Source: Opitutia bacterium
GTDB taxonomy: Bacteria; Verrucomicrobiota; Kiritimatiellia; CAIQIC01; Lenti-01
Reading direction: 5' to 3'
Assembly (NCBI GenBank): GCA_009928955.1
Contig: SABN01000026.1
Coordinates: 1-33,427, forward strand
Length of the DNA stretch: 33,427 nt
Positions 26,586-33,427 of this stretch are shown here, piece after piece (within the stretch, counting starts at the first letter, position 1; each line of letters begins with the position of its first letter). Position numbers and translations under genes: made by a program. Below the pieces are notes generated by a model. The model had not been told where the DNA came from and did no database searches. It saw nothing but the letters and a program-made list of their open reading frames with translations.

Positions 26586-27130
26586 TCCGGCCACCCCCGA
26601 CTTGGCTCGCCGCTCTGGCGCTTCTGGTCGCGGACACCCCTCCCGCCGCCGCGCATGAGTGGTTCGCGGATGATCCGCCCCTGCTCAGCCTCAGCGTCGG
26701 CGCCGCCCAGATCTTCGACGCCCACCAGGAGGTCTTCTGGGGCGTCGAATACCGCCCCGCTTTCCGCTTCTGCCGCTTCGGACCTTGGTTCTTCTTTGGC
26801 AGCGGGAAAAACGCGGCGTTCTACGCCGCCGCCGGCGTGCAGCTGAACCTCGAACTGGGCCGCGGCTGGGTGCTGACCCCCAGTTTCGGCGGCGGCTACT
26901 ACAACGCCGAAGACGGACTGGACCTCGGCTTCGACGCCGAATTCCGCACCGCCGTCGAGCTGGCCAAGCGTTTCCCCAACGGCCATCGCCTCGGTCTTTG
27001 CGCGGCCCATCTCTCCAACGGATCCCTCAGCGAAAAGAACCCCGGCACCGAGACCCTCGGCCTCGTCTATTCCCTCCCGCTCGACGCCCGGTTCCGCCGC
27101 CGCCCCGACCCCGCGCCCCCCGCCGAATGA
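26582..27130 (+). CDS. PagL-like lipid A 3-O-deacylase / acyloxyacyl hydrolase family
   Basis: Signal-like N-terminus and C-terminal AHLSNGSLSEKNPGTETLGLVYSLP, resembling the PagL H-S-N...NPG-E motif. GTG start overlaps the previous TGA. Confidence 0.7.
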   Translation: MIRPPPTWLAALALLVADTPPAAAHEWFADDPPLLSLSVGAAQIFDAHQEVFWGVEYRPAFRFCRFGPWFFFGSGKNAAFYAAAGVQLNLELGRGWVLTPSFGGGYYNAEDGLDLGFDAEFRTAVELAKRFPNGHRLGLCAAHLSNGSLSEKNPGTETLGLVYSLPLDARFRRRPDPAPPAE

Positions 27131-27185
27131 CCCGCGCGCAACCTTTGCCACACCGCCCCGCATGGGGTATAGTCCCTTTCCGCAT

Positions 27186-28127
27186 ATGATGTTCTTCTTC
27201 CAGATCCTGTGCATCCTGGGCCTCGTCGCGTGCGGCTTCTTCGCCCGCCGCCGCGGCATGCTTTCGGCGCACGGCACGAACGACCTCGCCCACGTCGCCC
27301 TCTCGCTGATCTACCCCGCCCTCATCTTCGTCTCCATCACTCAACTCTCCTTCGCCGATCTGCGCGCCAACCTCGCCCTCCCCCTCCTCGTCATGGCCAT
27401 CGCCCTCGTCGGCTTCGGCCTCGGCCTGCTCTCCGTCCGCTTTCTCGGAAGCGTCCATTCCGACACCGCCCGCGCCTTCCTGTTCCACTGCCTCGTGAAC
27501 AACTATCTCTTCCTGCCCCTGCCCCTCGTCCTCTTCCGCTACGGCGACCATGGCGTCGCCCTCCTCGTCTTCTCCTCCGTCGGCTACGAGCTCCTGCTCT
27601 GGTCCCTCGGCGTCATGCTCTTCTCCCGCGCCGAGCGCAAGCGCGACCAGCTCAAATCCCTCTTCAGCCCCCCCTTCGTCACCCTCCTCTTCAGCCTCGC
27701 CGTCGTCGCCGCCCGCGATCTGTTTCCTTGGCCCGAAATGCCCGCGTGGCTTTCGATGGCCCACGACACCCTCCGCTCCGGCTTGAAATCCCTCGGCGCC
27801 GCCACCATCGCCCTCTCGATGCTCGTCGCCGGCAGCCGCTTCGCCGTCTTGAAATTCCAAACCATGCTCGGCTGGCGCATCTGGTTCGTCTCCGCCATCC
27901 GGCTTGTCGCCGTCCCCCTCGTCATGATCCCCTTCCTCGCCCGGATCCCCATGGACCCCGCCGCCCGCGGCATCCTCACCATCATCGCCGTCATGCCCTC
28001 CGCCATGGTCAGCGTCCTCTTCTCCGAACGCTACGGCGGCGACACCGATTTCATCGCCGGCGGCCTGTTGCTCACCCACCTCTGGGCGCTCGTCACCGTC
28101 CCCCTCCTCCTCGCCTGGGCGTTCTGA
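27186..28127 (+). CDS. AEC (auxin efflux carrier) family permease
   Basis: About ten hydrophobic segments; HCLVNNYLFLPLPLV...YGDHGVALLVFSSVGYELLLWSLGV; MPSAMVSVLFSERYGGD. Alternative starts at 27162 and 27189. Confidence 0.8.
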   Translation: MMFFFQILCILGLVACGFFARRRGMLSAHGTNDLAHVALSLIYPALIFVSITQLSFADLRANLALPLLVMAIALVGFGLGLLSVRFLGSVHSDTARAFLFHCLVNNYLFLPLPLVLFRYGDHGVALLVFSSVGYELLLWSLGVMLFSRAERKRDQLKSLFSPPFVTLLFSLAVVAARDLFPWPEMPAWLSMAHDTLRSGLKSLGAATIALSMLVAGSRFAVLKFQTMLGWRIWFVSAIRLVAVPLVMIPFLARIPMDPAARGILTIIAVMPSAMVSVLFSERYGGDTDFIAGGLLLTHLWALVTVPLLLAWAF

Positions 28128-28142
28128 CGGCCCAGCCATCTC

Positions 28143-28168
28143 CTATCACATATAATTATTAGTGATAG
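28143..28168. repeat. AT-rich palindrome after the permease gene
   Basis: CTATCAC-ATATAATTATTA-GTGATAG, perfect 7-bp arms. Confidence 0.5.
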
Positions 28169-28174
28169 CTTGGG

Positions 28175-28246
28175 TTTTCCACGCTATGGAAAACTTTTCC
28201 GCGATTTTTCCACACGATGGAAAACTTTTTTCCACACCGTGGAAAA
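28175..28246. repeat. Three TTTTCCAC-n-GGAAAA palindromes in a convergent intergenic region
   Basis: TTTTCCACGCTATGGAAAA (28175-28193), TTTTCCACACGATGGAAAA (28206-28224), TTTTCCACACCGTGGAAAA (28228-28246). Same family as 7890-7927. Confidence 0.75.
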
Positions 28247-28257
28247 CCCGCCCCCGC

Positions 28258-29559
28258 CTAGCTCAGCGGCAGCCCCACGGCGCGGAACGTGCGCTTCACG
28301 TCGCGGAAATGCCGCTTCAGGTCGAAGCACGCCGCGAGTTCCCGGCGCGTCGCCGCCTTCGCGATGTCGGCATCCGCCGCCACCAGCTCCAGCAACGGCT
28401 GGCCGCTCTTCCACGCTTCCATCGCGTTGCGCTGCACCCAGCGATAGGCCTCTTCGCGCGCCACGCCCTTCTCCACCAGCAGCAGCAAGACCTGCTGCGA
28501 ATGGATCAGCCCGTGCGTCAGGTCCAGATTTTCCCGCATGCGTCCCGCGTCGACCTTCATTCCCCCCACCAGCGCCGCCAGCTTGGCCAGCATGTAGTCC
28601 AGCAGGATCGTCGCGTCCGGCAAAATGATCCGCTCGGCGGAGGAATGCGAGATGTCGCGCTCGTGCCACAGCGCCACGTTCTCCATCGCGGTCAGCGCAT
28701 AGCCGCGCAGCACCCGCGCCAAGCCGCACAGCTGCTCGGCGATGATCGGATTCCGCTTGTGGGGCATCGCGCTGGAGCCCTTCTGGCCTTTGCCGAAGAA
28801 TTCCTCCACCTCGCGCACCTCGGTGCGCTGCAGGTGCCGGAACTCCTGCGCCCAGCGCTCGATGCTCGTCCCCGCCAGCGCGACCGCCGCCACGAATTCC
28901 GCGTGCCGGTCGCGCTGCAAGATCTGCGTCGAGACCGCCGCGGCCTTCAGCCCCAGCTTTTTGCAGACCGCCGCTTCGATCTTCGGATCCAGATGCGCAT
29001 GCGTGCCCACCGCGCCCGACAGCTTGCCCACGCGCACGGTTTCGCGCGCGGCTTTCAGCCGCGCCAAGGCGCGGCCGAACTCATCGACCATCAGCGCCAT
29101 CTTGAGCCCGAAGGTCGTCGGCTCGGCATGGATGCCGTGGCTGCGGCCGATCATCGGCGTGAACGCGTGCTGCCGGGCCTGGTTCGCCGCCGCCGCCCGC
29201 ACCTGCGCCACCCCCGCGATCAGCAGGTCCGCCGCCGCGACGAGATTGACCGACAGCGCCGTGTCCACCACGTCGGAGCTGGTCATCCCCTTGTGGATGT
29301 GCCGTCCCGCCGGGCCGACGGTCTCGGACACGTTCGTCAGGAACGCGATCACGTCGTGCCGCGTCTCCGCCTCGATCTGGCGGATGCGCTTCACGTCGAA
29401 CGAGGCCTTGCGGCGGATCGCGCTCCACTCCTTCTGCGGAATCAGGCCGGAGTCCGCCATCGCCTCGCAGGCCGCCAGTTCCACCCGGAGCCACGTCCGG
29501 AACTTGTGCTCGTCGGTCCACAGCGCGCCCATTCCGGGCCGGGTGTATCGCTCGATCAT
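28258..29559 (-). CDS. purB: Adenylosuccinate lyase
   Basis: MIERYTRPGMGALWTDEHKFRTWLRVELAACEA, RHIHKGMTSSDVVDTALS, GRSHGIHAEPTTFG, GSSAMPHKRNPIIAEQL. Confidence 0.96.
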   Translation of the reverse strand: MIERYTRPGMGALWTDEHKFRTWLRVELAACEAMADSGLIPQKEWSAIRRKASFDVKRIRQIEAETRHDVIAFLTNVSETVGPAGRHIHKGMTSSDVVDTALSVNLVAAADLLIAGVAQVRAAAANQARQHAFTPMIGRSHGIHAEPTTFGLKMALMVDEFGRALARLKAARETVRVGKLSGAVGTHAHLDPKIEAAVCKKLGLKAAAVSTQILQRDRHAEFVAAVALAGTSIERWAQEFRHLQRTEVREVEEFFGKGQKGSSAMPHKRNPIIAEQLCGLARVLRGYALTAMENVALWHERDISHSSAERIILPDATILLDYMLAKLAALVGGMKVDAGRMRENLDLTHGLIHSQQVLLLLVEKGVAREEAYRWVQRNAMEAWKSGQPLLELVAADADIAKAATRRELAACFDLKRHFRDVKRTFRAVGLPLS

Positions 29560-29639
29560 GGTCTGCCTCCTGGCCGCCAATGAAAACGCCGGAAGCCTCG
29601 CGGGTTCCGGCGCTTCTTCATCGGCCTCTCCGTTCCGCC

Positions 29640-30533
29640 CTATTCCGCCGCCGGTTCTCCGGCAGCGCCGCCGTCCGCGACCGGCTTCTCCGCCGCCTTC
29701 TTCTTCGCGGACTTCTTCTTCTTCGGCTCGGAATCCTCTTGCGCCGCCTTCTTTTCCGCCACGGCCGCTTCGGCCGCCGCGGGGGCGACGGCTTCTTCCG
29801 CGTCTCCGGCGGGTGCGGCCGCGACCGTCTCCATCATGTCCGGGGTGGCTTCGAACACGACTTCCGGCGCGGGAGCCGGCATGGCCTTGGCGCGCTCGGC
29901 CTTCTTCAAGAACAACAATCCCGATTCGGCCTGCGGAAGCCACGTGCTGTCCGGATGGGCGGCGATGAAATCCTCGTAGAGCGCCCGGGCCTCGTCGAAA
30001 TCCCCCAGTTGCTCGCGGCAGCGCGCGGCGCCCATCACGGCTTGGGGCCGGAGCGGGCTGGCCGCATTCGCGGCGGCGAACGCCTCGTAGGCTTCCGCGG
30101 CGGACGTGAAATCCTCCTGCGCTTCGAGACTCGCGGCCACGCCCACCGCCGCATCGGGCGCCAGCATGTGGCCGGGGTAGAGGGAAAGAAAACGCTGATA
30201 GGCCGCCAAAGCCTCGTCGTAGCGGTTCTGCGCGTAGAACTCCGCCGCGGCCGTGGCCAGCGCCATCGGCGCGGTCACCGCCTCCGGATCGGTGGAGGCC
30301 AGCTGCTGGAACTCTTCCGGGCTCCGCCCTTGGAACAGCGCCTGCACGGCCTCCGCCGCCTTCGATTCCTTCTGGTTGCGCCAGATCGAAATCCCCAGCA
30401 TCACCATCACGGCCACCGCCAGCCCGATCAGCGCCGGACGGCCGTATTCCGCCATCCATTTCGAAAATTGCTGCGCGTCCTCGTTCGCCGCCGGCGGCGT
30501 CTCGGTCTCTTGGCTCGGAATTGGCTCGTCCAT
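29640..30533 (-). CDS. Membrane-anchored TPR protein (YfgM/BamD-like) with Ala/Lys/Glu-rich C-terminus
   Basis: MDEPIPSQ...FSKWMAEYGRPALIGLAVAVMVMLGISIWRNQKES single TM, TPR units (AAAEFYAQNRYDEALAAYQRFLSLYP), C-terminal KKKKSAKKKAAEKP. Confidence 0.8.
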   Translation of the reverse strand: MDEPIPSQETETPPAANEDAQQFSKWMAEYGRPALIGLAVAVMVMLGISIWRNQKESKAAEAVQALFQGRSPEEFQQLASTDPEAVTAPMALATAAAEFYAQNRYDEALAAYQRFLSLYPGHMLAPDAAVGVAASLEAQEDFTSAAEAYEAFAAANAASPLRPQAVMGAARCREQLGDFDEARALYEDFIAAHPDSTWLPQAESGLLFLKKAERAKAMPAPAPEVVFEATPDMMETVAAAPAGDAEEAVAPAAAEAAVAEKKAAQEDSEPKKKKSAKKKAAEKPVADGGAAGEPAAE

Positions 30534-30627
30534 AAATGCTCCATCCTTGGGTTTCAAAATCGGGACGGAATTGTCGCCGCTCCCCCCCGAAAACGCAAGA
30601 AAATCGTTCAGGGCGCCGGGCGGCGCC

Positions 30628-32049
30628 CTAGGGCTTCTGCCGGGCGGCCCACTGCCGGGCGCAGGCGAAAACGGCTTCGTTCTGCTGGATCACGGCTTCC
30701 TTGCCGGCGAAGTTCGTCGCGATGGCCTGGCGGTACGCCTCATCGGGCAGGCCCAGCCCGCCCAGCGCGGCCAGCACGCCGATCATGGCCGTGTTCGCGG
30801 CGCGCGGACTGCCGCCCTCCGTCGCCAGCTCCTGCGCGGGCACCGCCAAGGCGCGCACCCCGGCGGGCGCCTGGAATGCCCCGATGGCCGCGTTGTAGAG
30901 CAGCCATCCGCCGGGCTTCACCTCGCCCGCGAATTTCTCCAGCGAGGGCCGGTTCATCGCCACCAGCGCGTCGGCCTCGGTCACCACCGGCGAGCCGATC
31001 GGGCTTCCGGAGATCACCACCCCGCAGTTGGCCGTGCCGCCGCGCTGCTCGGGACCGTAGGACGGATACCACGAGACGAACTGGCCCGCGCCGCACGCCG
31101 CGCGCGCCAGCACCACGCCCATGCTCAGCACCCCCTGCCCCCCGAACCCCGCCATCTTGACGGCATGGGTCGGCGCGGACGGATCGAGCTGCGCGTCGGG
31201 CGCCTGGTCCGCGTCCAGCCCCAGCAGGTGGTCCAGCGTTTCCTTCCGGTAGTCGCTCCGCGCCCGCACGATGGGCGCCGCCTCCGCCACGCGGTCGCGG
31301 AGCACCCCCAGCGGAAATTCCGCCTCCATCTGCTCGGCGACGAACCGGGTCGCCGCCTCCACGTTCATCTTCTGGTTGGTGGGGCACGCCATCAGCACCT
31401 CCACGAACGCATACCCCTTGCCGTCGCGCTGCGCCTCGAGCGCCTTGCGGATCGCCTGCCGCGCCTGCCGCAGCTTGGCCATGTTCGAAAACGACACCCG
31501 CGCGACGTAGACCGGCGCCTGCAGCTGGCTGATCAGCTCCGCCATGTGCAGCGGATAGCCGGCTTGCTGCGGATCGCGCCCCTCCGGCGAGGTCTCCGTC
31601 TTCTCCCCCACCAGCGTCGTCGGCGCCATCTGCCCGCCGGTCATCCCGTAGACCGTGTTGTTCACGAAGAACACCGCGAGCTTCTCTCCCCGGTTCGCCG
31701 CCTGCAGCGTCTCGTTCAGGCCGATCGACGCCAGGTCGCCGTCCCCTTGGTACGACAGCACCACCGCCGGGTCCCGCGCGCGGGACAGGCCCGTCCCCAC
31801 GGCCGCCGCCCGCCCGTGCGCCACCTGGAGGTTCCCCGTGTCGAAATAATAGTACGCGAACACCGCGCAGCCCACCGGGCTGATCATCACCGCGCGGTCC
31901 TGCAGCTCCAGGTCGGAGAGCGCCTCGCCGATCAGCTTGTGCAGCACCCCGTGCTCGCACCCGGGACAATAGTGCGTCGCCGTCTGCGCCGAGCCTCCCT
32001 TGTGCGGAAACGTCTTGTAGAGGCCCCGGGTTTGGATCACTTTCTCCAT
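30628..32049 (-). CDS. 2-oxoacid:ferredoxin oxidoreductase, TPP-binding beta subunit fused to gamma subunit
   Basis: N-terminal [65 protein letters not shown]-terminal [22 protein letters not shown]...[20 protein letters not shown] gamma domain. Confidence 0.92.
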   Translation of the reverse strand: MEKVIQTRGLYKTFPHKGGSAQTATHYCPGCEHGVLHKLIGEALSDLELQDRAVMISPVGCAVFAYYYFDTGNLQVAHGRAAAVGTGLSRARDPAVVLSYQGDGDLASIGLNETLQAANRGEKLAVFFVNNTVYGMTGGQMAPTTLVGEKTETSPEGRDPQQAGYPLHMAELISQLQAPVYVARVSFSNMAKLRQARQAIRKALEAQRDGKGYAFVEVLMACPTNQKMNVEAATRFVAEQMEAEFPLGVLRDRVAEAAPIVRARSDYRKETLDHLLGLDADQAPDAQLDPSAPTHAVKMAGFGGQGVLSMGVVLARAACGAGQFVSWYPSYGPEQRGGTANCGVVISGSPIGSPVVTEADALVAMNRPSLEKFAGEVKPGGWLLYNAAIGAFQAPAGVRALAVPAQELATEGGSPRAANTAMIGVLAALGGLGLPDEAYRQAIATNFAGKEAVIQQNEAVFACARQWAARQKP

Positions 32050-32065
32050 CGCGCGCCCTCCTGCC

Positions 32066-33124
32066 TCAGGCTTTCTTCGCCGTCTCGCGGATCTTCGCCA
32101 GCACCTGCGCCTGCGTGACCAGGTTCCCGCCGAGCCGGTTCGCCAGATGCACCGGACACCGGCACTCGACCGCCAGCTTGAGGTCGTCGCGCATCTGCCC
32201 GTTGCTCATCTCCACGCTGATCAGTTGCTTGCCGCCCCGGCCCACGAACGCGTTCAGCGCGTCCTTCGGGAACGGATACAGCGTCTTCGGCCGGAACAGC
32301 CCCGCGCGGATCCCCTCCGCCCGCGCCGCGTCCACCGCGCCTTGCGAGATGCGCGCGCTGATGCCGTACGCCACCAGCGCGATGTCCGCGTCCTCCATCC
32401 GGCAGCTCGCGGAGTCCTGCTCCGCCGCCTCCACCGCCGCGTACTTCGCCTGCAGCAGGTTGTTGAATTCCTCCTGCTGGTCGAAGTTCAGGAAGATCGA
32501 CGTCACCACGTTCGGCCGCGTCTCCGCCGTCCCGTCCACCGCCCAGCTTGTGTCCGTCTCCGGCGCGACGCTGCGCTCCGGAAACCGCAGCGGCTCGATC
32601 ATCTGCCCCAGCACCCCGTCCGCCAGCACGAACACCACCATCCGCCACTTCTGCGACAGCTCGAAGGCCCGCATCGTGAAATCGCACATCTCCTGCACGC
32701 TGTCGGGCGCCAGCACGATCGTCCGGTAGTTGCCGTGCCCCCCCCCCTTCACCACCTGGTTGTAGTCCCCCTGCTCCGGACCGATGTTCCCCAACCCCGG
32801 CCCCGCCCGCATGATGTCCACCACCACCGCCGGCAGTTGCGCGCCCGACAGGTACGAGATCCCCTCCTGCTTCAGGCTGATCCCCGGCCCCGACGACGCC
32901 GTCATCGCCCGCCGCCCCGACGCCGCCGCCCCGAACACCATGTTGATCGCCGCCTCTTCGCTCTCCGCCTGCACCACCCGCCGCCCCGCCCCCGGGAATT
33001 TCTTCGCCGCCTCGTGCAGAATCTCGCTCGCCGGCGTGATCGGATACCCGAAGAAGCAGTCGCACCCCGCGTACAGCGCCCCGATGATGACCGCCGTGTT
33101 GCCCTTGACCAGTTGCGTCGCCAT
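32066..33124 (-). CDS. 2-oxoacid:ferredoxin oxidoreductase alpha subunit (VorB-like)
   Basis: [93 protein letters not shown]. Confidence 0.93.
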   Translation of the reverse strand: MATQLVKGNTAVIIGALYAGCDCFFGYPITPASEILHEAAKKFPGAGRRVVQAESEEAAINMVFGAAASGRRAMTASSGPGISLKQEGISYLSGAQLPAVVVDIMRAGPGLGNIGPEQGDYNQVVKGGGHGNYRTIVLAPDSVQEMCDFTMRAFELSQKWRMVVFVLADGVLGQMIEPLRFPERSVAPETDTSWAVDGTAETRPNVVTSIFLNFDQQEEFNNLLQAKYAAVEAAEQDSASCRMEDADIALVAYGISARISQGAVDAARAEGIRAGLFRPKTLYPFPKDALNAFVGRGGKQLISVEMSNGQMRDDLKLAVECRCPVHLANRLGGNLVTQAQVLAKIRETAKKA

Positions 33125-33387
33125 TATCCGTTTCCCCGTCCCGCCGGATCCTTCACCGGCACATGCACCTCGATCGCGTTCGGCTCCGGACACACGTAGA
33201 AGCAGTTCAGGCACCCGATGCACCCCGCCCCCGCGTACTTCGCGAACACGTACCCGCGCGAATTCAGCTCCGTCCCCATCGCGATCACCTTTTTCGGGCA
33301 CGCCGCGATGCACCGCCCGCAGGCCTTGCACTCCAGCGGGTCGATCACCGGATACGGCTCCGGGGCTTTCGTTTTCGGATCGCTCAT
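33124..33387 (-). CDS. 2x[4Fe-4S] ferredoxin-type delta subunit
   Basis: [16 protein letters not shown] and [19 protein letters not shown]. Its TAA overlaps the alpha-subunit ATG. Confidence 0.93.
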   Translation of the reverse strand: MSDPKTKAPEPYPVIDPLECKACGRCIAACPKKVIAMGTELNSRGYVFAKYAGAGCIGCLNCFYVCPEPNAIEVHVPVKDPAGRGNG

Positions 33388-33427
33388 GCGGAATCTCCCA
33401 ATACGCAAAATCCGGACGAGTCTACCC

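Noticed and set aside
28175-28246. CRISPR-like array
   Set aside because: Repeats are short palindromes with spacings of only about 22-31 bp start-to-start, no true spacers and no cas genes.

Overview
GC-rich bacterial chromosome window. Gene content and repeat types suggest the PVC superphylum (Kiritimatiellota, Lentisphaerota or Verrucomicrobiota-like); that placement is inferred, not tested. Most of the window is tightly packed housekeeping genes: adenosine deaminase, leuB, asd, an ArsR regulator, a SerA-like dehydrogenase, argG, two tandem coiled-coil/TPR paralogs, xthA, a CCA-adding enzyme, two exported proteins, a MarR-TolC-MFP-RND efflux operon, a kinase/glycosyltransferase/PagL-like envelope cluster, an AEC permease, purB, a YfgM-like TPR protein, and a 2-oxoacid:ferredoxin oxidoreductase operon. 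The strongest accessory signal is an AT-richer three-gene cassette at about 1.61-4.27 kb: a small unknown protein, an orphan ParA-like ATPase and a RelA/SpoT-fold protein. The genes are compactly arranged and the cassette is bracketed by inverted clusters of an AAGGGGTCAG motif. A repeat-dense noncoding stretch of about 1.1 kb follows. Other points of interest are a truncated-gene junction at about 0.39 kb, palindrome clusters in two convergent intergenic regions, a long imperfect inverted repeat inside the RND operon, and regulator operators upstream of the ArsR and MarR genes. No rRNA, intact tRNA or CRISPR array was recognised. All family calls come from reading motifs; no database search was run.
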